Part shown: positions 17,011 to 27,833 of the stretch, piece by piece | How positions within the stretch are numbered: the stretch's first letter is position 1 | Layout: each line of letters opens with the position of its first letter | Assembly: GCA_001725945.1 (NCBI GenBank) | Contig: LRMT01000111.1 | Location: 1 to 53,304 of the forward strand | From: Cupriavidus sp. UYMMa02A | GTDB lineage: Bacteria > Pseudomonadota > Gammaproteobacteria > Burkholderiales > Burkholderiaceae | DNA length: 53,304 nucleotides | Direction: 5' to 3' | Notes under the pieces: generated by a model | Databases searched by the model: none | Seen by the model: the letters and a program-made list of their open reading frames with translations, nothing else | What the model was told of the DNA's origin: nothing | Position numbers and translations under genes: made by a program

Positions 17011-18387
17011 GCCAACAACTAACACTGCGGACGGCGTTCGGCAGCTACAAGCGCGTACGGTCCCCCTAGACCATCAGGCCCATGCCGTAGTTGAGGTCAC
17101 GCAAGACGCTGGGGCGCGGGTTCTTTTCCCATACCGCACTTATCGTCGATGCCACCGGGGTGACCAACTGTCACAGCAACGCATTGGGACGATGTCCGCG
17201 TCAATTTGGCGCCGACGCAGGCGAGTTTCCGGGGACCCATTGCGGATCGCCAACCTTCCGCCGCGCAGGCAACTTACGACCCTAGCCGTCGACTCGCGCA
17301 ACGCAAAGGACGGGGCGCCGATTCCCGCAGCCCTTGACGAAGGCGTGTGCCAACGACTACTGGTCGGCCGAACGCCGTCCACTACCCCGGTGGAAGGCAG
17401 GCGACGCACGAGTATTCAGCCAGATGCCTAGGAGCAACCCCCAGTGCGGATCACGACATTACGCTGGGGCAGATGCTTGTTGGCAACGACAGCCGCATCA
17501 CCGACCACGAAAGGCCCGCCGCGCACGCTGCTGCTGGAAGGCATCGCTTTGAAGACGACCCTCTTCTTCGCGGATCCAGCATTTCCGGCTGCACCCGGCC
17601 TTTGTGCACTGCCAGACGCTCGCAATAGAAACTGGATCTCGTTGCGCTGCTGTGAGCAATGCGCTAGCCTGGTTCTGCAAAGTTGCCCGATTTCGGGCTG
17701 CGCATCATGACGTGCCATCAGCAATGGTGTGGTCGGATTCGCGGAGCCTTTGTCGCATGCTGACGTGCGCCCGCACATCGAGAATGCATCGGTTGACTAG
17801 ATAGGCAGGAATCCGCTTGGCAAATCCTCCAGCGTCGTTCGACCTTCTCCGGCAAGGCCGCGTCGAATCGGCATACAGCGCGCAGAGCAGGTCGTATACC
17901 CCAGCGCGCTCCTCGACCAACTTCCGGCGGACAGACCGCGATCAGAGGAGTCGCCTATCTGCGCTCGTCTTCGCTTGGTGCAGAGCATATGTTTGGGTGG
18001 ATCACCATCGCACAGATCGTCACCGCCACGTCAAGTCGTCCTAATCCCCGCTCGGTCACAATGTGGGAAAGTGGCACGCCTGGTATAGGCGACACAACCG
18101 AGAGCTCGCATTAGCCGTCTACTTCGGGATGCCCTTGCCGTATGTGTCTAAGCGGCGCCGTGCGGAGAGATACCCCGTCGGTGGTCTTGATTGCGAGATG
18201 AGACGTCATCCCGGTGCGCCACGCCCGATTGCTGCTTCGGTCGCAGTCTCGGGACGGTGACAATTGCACCAAAGAATTACCTCCCAGTTTAGCTGATTCA
18301 GTTTTATCGTTTAAAAAAATGGCCCGAGTGTGCCAGAAGCACACATCGGGCACAAAGCATGCGACCTCGGCCGTCGCTGCACAGCGT
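17011..18387. other. About 1.4 kb of decayed or noncoding DNA
   Basis: No frame longer than about 100 codons with a family signature on either strand. The codon-like composition remains GC-rich, so the stretch probably descends from coding DNA with many frameshifts. I could not place it in a family. Confidence 0.35.
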
Positions 18388-19455
18388 TCAAAAACTGTGA
18401 TTCATACCGATGCTAAACGCGGAATTGCCAGCGGTCGGATTGCCGACGTCATTTGCGTTCCAGACGCGATAGAAGCCGGATGACGCGGTATTTGTGGCCT
18501 TATTCCAGATATGCGCAAAGGATGTGTAAAGGCGCGTGCGTTTTGACATGCTATATGCATACCCGATGCCGAATTGCTGCGCGTCATTGTTGGCGCCGGT
18601 CCGGTCGTTCTTGTAGATATACGAGGTATAAATCAGTCCCCGAGCCCCGGCAGGAATTTGTGCACCAATGAGGTAATCTTCCGACTTGAAGTTCGGTGTG
18701 CCGGGCACAATCGCCCCGCGGTTGATTACAAAATTTGCATAGCCCACGAAGGGACCAAAGTCGTACTTGGCAGCCATAAAGACTTCGCGTGCGTCTTTGC
18801 CTGGACCATTTGCGTCCCGGGCGTCGGCATAGGCAATCCTGCTAGAGAAGCGATTGTTTGTATAGCCAATCGCTGCGCCATATTGCGCGTTTGTGCCCGC
18901 GCTACCGGCCACCTCACCCAGCGCGTAGGACAGTTCAGCTTCCAGACCCCCCAGGCCGGTCGGCAGGTTGTACTTCAGGCCGTTATCCATCCGGTTGGAG
19001 CCGCCCCGCCCGCCGGCGGAAATCAGGTTGGCCGAAGTTCCGGCGAGGCCAGTGACAAAGGGATCATATTCCGCTTGCGCCATCGCCAGCGTCCCATATT
19101 GCGCCCGAGCGTAACCCGTCCGAGATTTCCATCCAGCCCGAGGTATGCCTGACGGCCGAAAAGCAAGCCGCCTTGGCCAGAGCGCCCGTGTCCATCAGCA
19201 CACCGCCTTCCAACGTGAAGAACGCCGCGGTGCCGCCCCCGAGGTCCTCGCGTCCGCGCATGCCGAAACGCGAACCAGACATCATACCGCTAGTCATCTT
19301 GGTGACCGAGCCCGCAGCCGCGCCACTCTCATGAACGATGCCCAGGTCGGCAACACCATAGAGATTAATGCTGGAGGTCTGCGCTATGGCGGTGGCCGAC
19401 ACGCCGCACGCACTGGCGGCCCCCAAAGCCAGGATCGCCTTCAAAACTTTTTCAT
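18388..19455 (-). pseudogene. Gram-negative porin with several frameshifts
   Basis: Outer-membrane porin of the betaproteobacterial family, about 355 residues after repair. The natural start is probably the ATG at 19455 after GGAG, giving MKKVLKAILALG if an A run of five were six. The signal peptide ends near AIAQ; SSINLYGVADLGIVHESG, SRFGMRGREDLGGGTAAFF and GGLLFGRQAYLGLDGNLGRV follow, then MAQAEYDPFVTG, NGLKYNLP and a C-terminal SIGMNHSF with the terminal phenylalanine required for barrel assembly. Additional shifts occur near 19170 and 19098. It stands apart from the neighbouring operons and may serve uptake of the aromatic substrate. Confidence 0.85.
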
Positions 19456-19660
19456 TCAAAATCTCCACCCAATTTTATTTGTGAATCATCGAGGCCGTGA
19501 GAGCCCGCCCATCGGCACAAAGCCGCATCACGACATGGCCTAAAGGCAATGCACATGAATTCACGGCAATTCTCAGCTAAGTGAAATTTTCTTAAAAACT
19601 AGAACCAATAATCCCGAACGGATTTTTTGAATTAGCTTGATACGTGCCTTTTATTTGGAC

Positions 19661-20687
19661 TTATGGACGCAACGCAATCTTCCCAATTACCGCCCCACTA
19701 TCCAACAAACGGTTTGCCTCGGCGACTTCGGTTAAGGGAAGCACGGTACCAACGGACGTCAGAGGGCCCGCTTCAAACCACTCGTGCATTGCAGTCGTCG
19801 ACCTTTCAAACATAGGAGTGGAAAGGTAATCATTAGCCGAGAATGTTTTTAACGATATGCATTTTCCGACGCGAAATACATCGAATGCCGTCTTTCCTGC
19901 AACGTAACCATACGCCTGGATCTCCCCAAATGGTGCCATGACATCGAAATCGGTGTTCAGCGTCTCGCCGCCCACGCCATTGAAAGAGAAATCTACGCCT
20001 TTGCTGCCCGCAATAACCTTCACTCGAGCAACATAATCCTCCTGCTCGGTAAGAATCACCTCACTCGCCCCGAGACTTCGACAGTAGTCTGCTTCAGCGG
20101 GATTGCGACAAGTCGCAATTACGGTGCAATTTTGTGCATGGGCGAGCTGTATCAGCATGGACCCCATTCCCCCGCTTGCGCCGTGGATGAGAACGGTGGA
20201 ACCTGAAGGCACTTTGCTCGATTCGTGAAAAAGCAAATAGGCCAGTCTAAAATTGATCAAATAGGGGAGCGCATTTTCAAATGCTACATTTTCCGCGATC
20301 TTGATGATATCGTCGGCAGGCTTCACCACGCCATTTTCGTTAGTCTTTGATTTAGTCGAACCAATTACAAAATCGGCACATGCTCCGCCAGCAGGATCAG
20401 ACCAATCACTCGGTCGCCGACCCCAAAGGATTTAACGTTTTGCCCACGTCAACAATTGTGCCGGCAACCTCCCTTCCCGGAAAAAATGGCAGGATGGTCT
20501 TCGAAAAGTAGGTTCCTCGGCGAATCTCCGTGTCACCATAAATCAGGCCAATCAACGCCGGCTGAATCAACACATCATCTTCCCCGACCTCCGGAACCGG
20601 TACTTCAACGACATGAAGATTCTCGGGGCCGCCGATAGCATCGAGACGAACGATGCGCATAGTACTTTTACTCAATGGTGCATGCAT
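19661..20687 (-). pseudogene. Zinc-independent medium-chain dehydrogenase (NADPH:quinone oxidoreductase type), frameshifted
   Basis: The N-terminal frame from 20687 (AGAGGA site) has MRIVRLDAIGGPENLHVVEV and PFFPGREVAGTIVDVG; the C-terminal frame (to 19661) has VPSGSTVLIHGASGGMGSML, the NADPH site, DFSFNGVGGETLN and AVIGKIALRP. These are the blocks of the quinone oxidoreductase branch of the MDR superfamily, which reduces quinones or activated double bonds. Two frameshifts, near 20405 and 20375, separate the halves (GVGDRVIGLILLA then GGACADFV). Repaired length is about 340 residues. Confidence 0.82.
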
Positions 20688-20813
20688 GCCAAATCCTCTA
20701 ATCCGCCAAATACAAGGCTTCGATTGCGCATCTCTTTTATTCGAAACCTGCATCCAAAATTTTCGACTCAGTATATCGATCAAGTCACAAGCTTTCTAAG
20801 ACAAGCTTCGATT

Positions 20814-22090
20814 TTAGTCAGCCGCACCGGAGTTCATGCCAACCTTCTTCCTTAAGGGCACAGTTTCTTTTCCGGGGAAGGCAGGAAGCATAAACATGAG
20901 GATCACCGACAGCGCAAGGCCAATGGCACAGAGAACTAAGGCATTTTGATAATTTCCATTTTTATCAAACAGCATACCGAGGAAAAGCGGCCCAACAGCA
21001 CTACCGATCATGAATGCCGCGTACAGCCAGCCATAAACCCGCCCAAATGCTTGCATTCCAAAATAGCGACTTGCAAGAATCGCGAGCAAATCACTCTCGG
21101 CGCCGCCAGCAATCCACAGAAGCGCTGCCCCGAAGATAACGTAGGAAAATGGCAACGACGGTACTGCGAGAAGTATGATCCCTGCAGTCGCCAAGCTGTA
21201 GCAAAGGGCTCCGACGTATGGCGCAAAGTAGCGATCTACGAGATACCCCGAAGCCAGGCGTGCAACCACCGACACCAAAGCCAGGTATGCGTAAAATTGG
21301 GCGGCGACGTCCGGCGCAAAGCCCTTGTCGCTGAAAATGGGGAGAAGGTGAAGTTGAAGCCGTTAATTGCCATTGCCGAAATCAAAAAAATGGCAAGCAA
21401 GATCACAAAAGTTGGAGTCCGCAGCACATTTAGAAATAGTCCGTCATTTCGATTGAATTGACCGACCCCGGCCTCTGCTGTGGACTGAGATAGATTCCGA
21501 GACTCACCAATGGCCAGCATAATCGGTACCCCGACAAGTGCAGGCAACACCGCCAGTCCATAAAAGCCAGCCTGCCAGCCGAAGCGACCGATCAGGTAGA
21601 CAGCCAACATCGGATTGACTGCTGCGCCAATTGCGACCCCCGTTGTGACAATGCCAAGCGCAAGACCCCGGTGGCTGTCAAAGCGGCGGGACACAATCTT
21701 GGTATACGCAATCGAACTCGATACCGACCCAGTCGCACCAATCCAGCAGGCGGCAAAATAGAGCCCTTGAAGACCGAACGACTGTAGCAGCGTTGGTACA
21801 GCGGCCAGGCCGGTTGCATACAGTAGCAACGAGATTACACCCGGACCCTTCGAGCCATAACGGTCGATTAATGTGCCAGCGATAGGCATGGCCACGGCCA
21901 CCGCAATCGCCAGGAATGTGAACGTTGCAGAAATTCCGCCGCGCCCCCACCCGAATGCAAGCGAGAGTGGCTTGATGAAGGCGCCAAATGCGAAGATCGC
22001 CACGGGTATGACCGAAACAGTAACGCCCAACATGCCTAGCACCACCAGCATCCAATCGCGACGATTGAATGGTATAGATGAAATAAACAT
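20814..22090 (-). pseudogene. MFS transporter (aromatic/organic acid type), one frameshift
   Basis: A 12-helix major facilitator. The first frame (from 22090) carries helices 1-6 with the A-motif-like LIDRYGSKGPG between helices 2 and 3 and RRFDSHRGLALGIV in the central part. The second frame (to 20814) carries the last helices with GYLVDRYFAPY, the repeated A motif. The join near 21340 needs one base (FNFHLLPIFSDKGF is the restored sequence). Repaired length is about 420 residues. It lies in the catabolic region, so it is a plausible importer of the growth substrate or an intermediate. A weak half operator (GTACGCA) lies about 70 bases upstream. Confidence 0.82.
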
Positions 22091-22378
22091 AGTATTGTCT
22101 CTCCTCCGATTTTTATTAACTAATCGTTCTCAATGGCTTTCACCATGAATATGTAGTACGCATTCGCCGCACCCGAATAGTGATCTTACGAAGACGGAGA
22201 TGCCGTTACAACCGATTTCATTGCAGCTATACCGGCATCATTTCTCATGCATGCATCTCGGTACGCAGAGCGCTTCCTGTGTAGTTCAAACCTCGAGACA
22301 ACATCCATTGTCATTGTGATTCGAGGACTACAAAGCAGCGTTCCGAAAGAGGCTTACAACTCTGCTGGTCGACCCGTC

Positions 22379-23363
22379 TTAGGACCAGATCGCAAAAGCC
22401 ATTCCGCACCCCGTTCCCGCCAAGCTTCGGTAACAAGGAACGTAATCGATCAGATCCATTTTCATTCCTTCAACCGCCCCGGCCAAGGCCGACCAACACC
22501 GCACCTCAGAGCTGCCGGACTGCAATTTCTCTAACGGCAGTGCGGCGTGCAACTGCGATCCACCCGCAGCAAGGTTCGACAAGAAATTGCGATCGAAATC
22601 TTCGTCCACCACGAAGTGACTTAATCCCCCAGTGCGACCACGACCACGCGAAGTTCGTCTTCCCACGATTCGATCTGCCTGCGAATGGATTCTCCGATCT
22701 GAAAAGCACGCAACGGCGTAATGTTGTTCGGCGGGTAGTAGGTATTGATGGTCACGGGGATCGTTGGGAAAATCCGGCCAGTCATTAGCTTGTGATAGAC
22801 GTAGCCGAAGGAGTGACTCATGGTTTGCCCCTCCTTGAAGTATCTGGATTGCGCCACATCGAATCCATCCCTAACCATGCCTTGTATCAAGTGCTCCGCA
22901 TACCGCGTTGCCACCGGATAATCTCTTGCGCCTTGTGGATACCAAAGCTGTTGATCAAGGTCGGGGTCGTATTTCCACTTCATGATACCTTTCGGCTCAT
23001 AAGGAATGGTCTCGCCCCAATACACCGATAGGGCCGGCATGTTGTCTTCAAGAAATACCTCTTTGTGGTCGTCACCGATAACAACCACGATATCCGGCTC
23101 CGCAGCGTTGAGGCGTCTGCCAAGCGTGCCATGGCGGTCTGATTCTGCACATGCCGCTGGTCAAGCTTCTCCTGGGTAATTTCGTCACGAAGTCTTGGAT
23201 TCGCTGCTGCTAGCAACTCGCTGTAGCTCAGACGAGCCCCAGTGTTGTCATGCAACGCATGGCGATTCTGATCGTCCGTTGCCCCCCGAGCGAGCCAGGC
23301 GGGCGGTTTCATCAGGAGGATCGGACTATGCGACGACCCAATACCCATCACTATTTTTGCCAC
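22379..23363 (-). pseudogene. Class III extradiol dioxygenase (DesZ/gallate dioxygenase-like), two frameshifts
   Basis: About 328 residues when three frames are joined: MAKIVMGIGSSHSPILLMKP with the iron ligand His12, then VVVIGDDHKEVFLEDNMPAL with the second histidine, PVTINTYYPPNNITPLRAF, SGGLSHFVVDEDFDRNFL and CYRSLAGTGCGMAFAIW at the end. These blocks are those of the single-chain LigB-type enzymes such as 3-O-methylgallate 3,4-dioxygenase DesZ. Shifts lie near 23115 and 22640. It is transcribed divergently from the LysR gene and has a GntR-type operator 27 bases upstream of its start. As read it would be inactive, but single-base errors could account for both breaks. Confidence 0.82.
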
Positions 23364-23390
23364 TGATGTTCTCCCTACTATTCAATATAA

Positions 23391-23405
23391 TGCATACGGT
23401 ATACA
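23391..23405. promoter_or_regulatory. GntR-type operator TGCATACGGTATACA
   Basis: One mismatch from the perfect TGCATAC-N-GTATGCA palindrome; placed 27 bases upstream of the DesZ-like gene on the minus strand, where it overlaps the likely promoter. It belongs to the motif set at 10176, 10534, 27578 and 27680. Confidence 0.65.
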
Positions 23406-23595
23406 GTGCACATTGTCGAACAGAATTGACACCACGCCTAGCCATCTCACTCACAGCTAGGGGGCGTTGACGGTTACGACACTCCGCTGGCTTCTGAACA
23501 AGTGATTGTTCGTCGGCCCAACAAACTCTGGAACCACGCGCCTGCAGCACAGCCCTAGAGCCCCGCAGGCGGTCGGTATCGAATCGGGTGCATCT

Positions 23596-24561
23596 ATGAA
23601 GTATCGTCTTCCTCCACTCCTTGCTTTGCGCGCATTTGAAGCATCAGCTCGGAATCTTTCATTCACAAAAGCCGGCACCGAGTTGCACTTGACACAAGGC
23701 GCCATTTCTCGTCAGATCAGGCTTCTCGAAAGTTTCCTGGGTCATAAACTTTTCGTTCGCTTGACCCGCAAGATCGAGCTGACTTCCGTTGGCCAGGAAT
23801 ATGTCACTTCCGTGGAGCAAGCACTGACAATCATTTCTCAAGCAACTTCGGTGGCTGCTCGCGACACACGGCGCGTACTCACCCTCGATGTGCTACCAAG
23901 TCTCGCAACTTATTGGTTAATGCCAAGACTCTCACGCTTTACCGAGCAACATAGGGACATCGAAGTGCGTCTAATCTCCTCTATTGATCCCGTCGATCTT
24001 CGCAACAATGAAGTTGATCTAGCGATTCGCGTTGGTAAGGTTCCAGGCATGCGCTATGACCGACGCGCACCTCGCATCGATCTCAGCATGACCGATAGTT
24101 GGAAGAATCTGCACATTGCGCCCCTTTTTCCCGACGTCCTGATACCCATCGTTTCCCGAAACCTCGTTGCTGAGGTTGGGCCAATCCGAGAGGTCGCCGA
24201 TCTCTTTAACTTTCCTTTAATCAACATCGCGAGCCGCCGTTACGCGTGGACCGATTGGCTCGCTTGTTATGACTTGGACCTTCCGGCCGACATTGACATG
24301 CTCGACTTTGGTCACTTTTTCATGGCGCTTCAGGCGGCAAAGGATGGCAAAGGTATCGCCCTCGTTCCCCAGATCATTTTCGAAAGCTGTGATAGCCGCG
24401 ACGGTCTGATCATGCCATTGGCCGGCGAATTCCCCAGTGCTGGCGCATACTGTCTAATGGCCCGTGAGGAGGCTCTGGATGATCAGGCCGTGCGACTACT
24501 CTGCGAGTGGATTTCGAAAGAGGCCACGCACTTCGCGCAGCCAGGTCCTCCTGCAAGTTAA
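23596..24561 (+). CDS. LysR-family transcriptional regulator (GcvA-like branch)
   Basis: About 321 residues from the ATG at 23596. The N-terminal winged helix-turn-helix is LRAFEASARNLSFTKAGTEL then HLTQGAISRQIRLLES; the start PPLLALRAFEA is typical of the GcvA branch. The C-terminal effector domain has VDLAIRVG and GHFFMALQAAKDGKGIALVP. A frame extends 30 codons upstream without a ribosome-binding site. It is divergent from the DesZ-like gene, its probable target, and converges on the Rieske oxygenase gene at 24558, with stop codons overlapping by four bases. Confidence 0.9.
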   Translation: MKYRLPPLLALRAFEASARNLSFTKAGTELHLTQGAISRQIRLLESFLGHKLFVRLTRKIELTSVGQEYVTSVEQALTIISQATSVAARDTRRVLTLDVLPSLATYWLMPRLSRFTEQHRDIEVRLISSIDPVDLRNNEVDLAIRVGKVPGMRYDRRAPRIDLSMTDSWKNLHIAPLFPDVLIPIVSRNLVAEVGPIREVADLFNFPLINIASRRYAWTDWLACYDLDLPADIDMLDFGHFFMALQAAKDGKGIALVPQIIFESCDSRDGLIMPLAGEFPSAGAYCLMAREEALDDQAVRLLCEWISKEATHFAQPGPPAS

Positions 24562-25838
24562 AGGACTCTCGTCGCTGCGGCGGTTCCGGACTGAAAGTCC
24601 ACACCGTGTTCAAGGATCGCCGCAGCGGAGCGCACCCGATACCACTCGGGATGATGCGCGATGTCAAGCTGACCTGTACTTTCAAACTGCTGAGCCAGCT
24701 TCAGCAAAAGACGTCTGAATGTAACAATTGCCGCATCGCCTGAGCCGAGGTTCTCGCGCGACCGGTCCACAATCGGCCCCATGCTTTCCTGCACTGCCGT
24801 ATCTTGCATGCCGATGCCTTCGATACCGGTCGAGCTATAGAGACGCTGGTGCGTCCGATTAATTCCGTAGTCCGAATCTGCTGAAACGACAGGCCTATAG
24901 CTTCCGTCGTCCATCACATCAGAGTGCACCGCGCCACGATCGAGTTCGTCCTGGCTCAGTGGCTCGTGGCTATTCCATGTCATCGTAAACACCCAGCAGT
25001 TGTAGTCGTCGATTGGAACCCACGCATGGCCGAGATACGCACGCCCCTCCTTAAGCGGGACGATCATTGTGTAAAACGGCGCCATGAACTGCGTCACTCG
25101 CCAGTAATACTCGCTCTCACTTGCGTTACGTCGAGCACCGATCGCCATGCCGTAGTTCGTTTGACGGACGAAGAACTTCGGTGCGACATCGGATGCCAAG
25201 TAAGGTGCCGTTACGGGACTTGGGGTCAATTGGCGCTGCCGAAACGGGAGGGCTGCTCGCTCGGGGTCCAATCGGCTATGCAAAATGCCAACATGACTTG
25301 AGTCAATTCCCCCTTCAACACCCTGCGCATAGTTTGTGCGTTGAAGACGTTTGGTGATGAATCGAAACTCTGCAGGCACCAGCCCCCACTCGAACTCCGG
25401 GGGATTCGGTGGCATCTGCTGCTGGTCACCCATAAAGGCCCAGATGACTCCGCCCCACTCCAAGACCGGATAGCTCTTGATCCGAGTATCACACTTCATT
25501 TGGGTATTTTCGGGCTCGGCGGGCATGTCAACAATCGCACCTGTGACATCAAACTTCCAGCCGTGGTAGACGCAGCGCAAGCCGCACTCTTCGTTGCGAC
25601 CGTAGAACAAATCAACGAGTCGGTGTGGGCAATAGCGATCCAGCAGCCCGATCTTTCCATTTGTATCCCGGAAGGCGATCAAATCCTCACCTAGCAGACA
25701 TACTCGGACAGGTGGACAGTCTGGCGACGGAAGTTCCTCGGGTAGCAGGAATGGAACCCACATGCTCCTGAACGCATTTCCCATTGGAGTGCCCGGACCG
25801 ATGCGACAGAGTCTTTCATTATCTTCTTTGCTAAACAT
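24558..25838 (-). CDS. Rieske non-haem iron oxygenase (phthalate 4,5-dioxygenase / O-demethylase type)
   Basis: A 426-residue homomeric-type terminal oxygenase. Rieske ligands are Cys70, His72, Cys89 and His92 (YCPH...CVYH); the iron site is GGIDSSHVGILH with two histidines four residues apart. The C-terminal half, with VNRTHQ-like YGINRTHQRLYSSTGIEGIG and MQDTAVQESMG, is characteristic of the phthalate 4,5-dioxygenase (Pht3/OphA2) and related ring-hydroxylating or O-demethylating oxygenases, which work without a beta subunit. It is the third gene of a minus-strand operon: reductase, ferredoxin, oxygenase. Such a full set is unusual for the phthalate type, which normally uses a single FMN reductase; the ferredoxin/reductase pair may also serve the oxygenase at 10589. 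Confidence 0.9.
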   Translation of the reverse strand: MFSKEDNERLCRIGPGTPMGNAFRSMWVPFLLPEELPSPDCPPVRVCLLGEDLIAFRDTNGKIGLLDRYCPHRLVDLFYGRNEECGLRCVYHGWKFDVTGAIVDMPAEPENTQMKCDTRIKSYPVLEWGGVIWAFMGDQQQMPPNPPEFEWGLVPAEFRFITKRLQRTNYAQGVEGGIDSSHVGILHSRLDPERAALPFRQRQLTPSPVTAPYLASDVAPKFFVRQTNYGMAIGARRNASESEYYWRVTQFMAPFYTMIVPLKEGRAYLGHAWVPIDDYNCWVFTMTWNSHEPLSQDELDRGAVHSDVMDDGSYRPVVSADSDYGINRTHQRLYSSTGIEGIGMQDTAVQESMGPIVDRSRENLGSGDAAIVTFRRLLLKLAQQFESTGQLDIAHHPEWYRVRSAAAILEHGVDFQSGTAAATRVL

Positions 25839-25905
25839 GGTATAAAGCTCTTAAAATTTGTGGTTTCGCAAATGACTCAGAGGATTCATTACTATTCGAT
25901 GATTG

Positions 25906-26202
25906 CTAAATCACGCCGAAAATCTGTTCATCCTCTTCGATTACACGATACGTTTTAATAGGCATGGTGCACGGTTTCTCAGTTGCCATTCCCGTCCGAA
26001 TATCAAAAGCTCCTCCATGCAGAGGACAGTAGATTGTTGTTCCCTCTAGCTCGCCGCCCGACAACGCGACCAGCCCATGCGAGCATAGATCCTCAGTCAC
26101 GTAGAACTCTGCACCAACGCGGTAAACTGCCAAGCCATCACTGACTTCTTTCGGGCAAACCTGGATCACCCCATCAACAGGGACATCGTCTTTTCTGCAC
26201 AA
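25906..26202 (-). CDS. Rieske-type [2Fe-2S] ferredoxin
   Basis: A 98-residue electron carrier between the reductase and a terminal oxygenase. The cluster ligands are Cys40, His42, Cys59 and His62 (CSHG...CPLHGG), and the protein ends with the usual short beta-strand tail. The annotated start is a TTG (MCRKDDVPVDG). The ATG at 26218 opens MDKSIF and would join the frame if a run of five T lost one base, giving MDKSILCRKDDVP, a normal ferredoxin N-terminus. It lies between reductase and oxygenase genes with gaps of 43 and 67 bases. Confidence 0.9.
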   Translation of the reverse strand: MCRKDDVPVDGVIQVCPKEVSDGLAVYRVGAEFYVTEDLCSHGLVALSGGELEGTTIYCPLHGGAFDIRTGMATEKPCTMPIKTYRVIEEDEQIFGVI

Positions 26203-26245
26203 AAATACTTTTATCCATGGCTATTTCCAGATGTGGCTATCGATT

Positions 26246-27508
26246 TCACACTGCTGGCGAGGTCATTGCTGATTGCCGCCATTTTCCGAGATCTATGCTC
26301 GGATCAGACAGTACTGACTCTGGAATCCTTGCACTATCTCTCACCAACGCTTTTCCTGTACGCATGTCGCGCGCCGCATTGATCGAACTCACCCCTTTCA
26401 CCACATCGCCAACCAGGTGAAAGATCGTAAATGAGCCATTTGTCACGCTTCCACGTACCACGTCTCGGTCGCCTTTGGGCATCCCGAATGATTGGATGCT
26501 GAAATCGAACTGATCCGACCAGTAACCGCTAATTTCGTTGTATCCCGGACCACCCGCAACAAGCGTTCGTCCAACGTGTTCACCGTGAGCGGCAGCATGC
26601 AGCCAATTTTCTTGGCGATCCATTTGACCGGCTCGGTGGTTATAGTGGAATGCCACTTCTCCGGCCGCATAGACATTCTCGTCGCTCGTCTGGCCGAACT
26701 CATTAACGTGGATGCCATTGGCACTCACCGTCAGACCGGCAGCCGCAGCAAGGCCAATGTTCGGGACTACACCGATTCCAACTACGATTACATCCGTATC
26801 GACCGAGTCACCATCGGAAAGGGTGACTCGGTAGCCCGCCCCAAACCTGTCCACATTGACGACGGTGGTATTCGTTCGGATGTGAACTCCATGGTCGGCG
26901 TGTTTCCCCAGGATGAAATCGCACATTGTTGGACACATCGCGCGCGCCATCGGTGTCGCCGCGGCTTCCAGTACCGTGACCGCGATACCGAGTGTCCTGG
27001 CAGTAGCGGCCACCTCAAGTCCTATCACCCCCGCACCGACGATCATCATGCGGCAGGTCTGGGGAAGCGCCTCGCGCAAAGCGAGTGCATCGGACAATCG
27101 CCGCAGGTAGAAGACGTTTGGCATTCCAGGCGGCAGGATCGGCAGAATGCGCAATGACGATCCGGTCGTGAGAACCAGCTTCTTGTATGGAACTGATGTA
27201 CGGTCGGCGAAATGCACGCGACGGCTATCGCGCTCAATAAGCTCTGCGGTACTTGCCAACTTCAGCTCAATCCCGTTTTCTGCGTAAAAGGCCGGATCAC
27301 GTAGTTCGAGATTGGATAGAGCCTCAGCACTGCACAGAACGCTCTTCGACAGGGGCGGACGGTCATAGGGGGCATCAGGCTCATCTCCGGCGAGGACAAC
27401 GCGGCCGGCGAAGCCAGCCTTACGTACGCTCTCGGCCGCACTTACGCCCGCTAGACCAGCCCCGATTATCAGGATCGCTTCATCTTCGGTTCCGGTGGAC
27501 ATCAACAT
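26246..27508 (-). CDS. FAD-dependent ferredoxin reductase of a ring-hydroxylating dioxygenase
   Basis: A 420-residue NADH-dependent flavoprotein of the BphA4/CarAd class III glutathione-reductase-like family. IIGAGLAGVSAAES binds FAD near the start, YDRPPLSK is the conserved FAD-contact loop, MIVGAGVIGLEVAATA is the NADH site and NVYAAGEVA (usually GDVA) closes the FAD domain. The start is at 27508 or at the ATG two codons later. It is the first gene of the operon, and a perfect GntR-type operator lies 70 bases upstream. Confidence 0.9.
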   Translation of the reverse strand: MLMSTGTEDEAILIIGAGLAGVSAAESVRKAGFAGRVVLAGDEPDAPYDRPPLSKSVLCSAEALSNLELRDPAFYAENGIELKLASTAELIERDSRRVHFADRTSVPYKKLVLTTGSSLRILPILPPGMPNVFYLRRLSDALALREALPQTCRMMIVGAGVIGLEVAATARTLGIAVTVLEAAATPMARAMCPTMCDFILGKHADHGVHIRTNTTVVNVDRFGAGYRVTLSDGDSVDTDVIVVGIGVVPNIGLAAAAGLTVSANGIHVNEFGQTSDENVYAAGEVAFHYNHRAGQMDRQENWLHAAAHGEHVGRTLVAGGPGYNEISGYWSDQFDFSIQSFGMPKGDRDVVRGSVTNGSFTIFHLVGDVVKGVSSINAARDMRTGKALVRDSARIPESVLSDPSIDLGKWRQSAMTSPAV

Positions 27509-27577
27509 TTCCCCTCATAGTCAATCAAACACATGCTCGCTCAGCCGGGAGCCGCTGACTCCAAACAGACCTTTTAA

Positions 27578-27592
27578 TGCATACTGTATGCA
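27578..27592. promoter_or_regulatory. GntR-type operator, perfect palindrome TGCATACTGTATGCA
   Basis: The best copy of the motif, between the reductase operon (minus strand) and the gntR gene (plus strand). It defines the consensus TGCATAC-N-GTATGCA used for the other sites. Confidence 0.7.
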
Positions 27593-27679
27593 TATAACGC
27601 GACTAAAAACGTTGCGAGAACGCAACTTGAGGGCCGACGCGTTGCTTATTGACGCACATTGCTGCAACTCACGGGCCAC

Positions 27680-27694
27680 TGAATACTGTATGCA
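27680..27694. promoter_or_regulatory. GntR-type operator TGAATACTGTATGCA
   Basis: One mismatch from the perfect palindrome, about 100 bases from the first site. Two sites in one divergent region would suit autoregulation of gntR plus control of the reductase operon, possibly with looping. Confidence 0.6.
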
Positions 27695-27833
27695 TTGTAG
27701 TATAGAAGCTCTGGTTGCCCAATATCTTCTCTCAGCCTTGGTCAGCGATGTCAAACTCCAGTTTTTACAGCGTAGAGTGTAACCTCCAACCCTGCAACCG
27801 ATTTCGGCGCCTCTCATGCATGAGTGAACTTCA

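Noticed and set aside
17140..18044. Minus-strand frames that might be a broken regulator or transposase
   Set aside because: No conserved block could be recognised in any frame; the stretch is reported only as decayed DNA.
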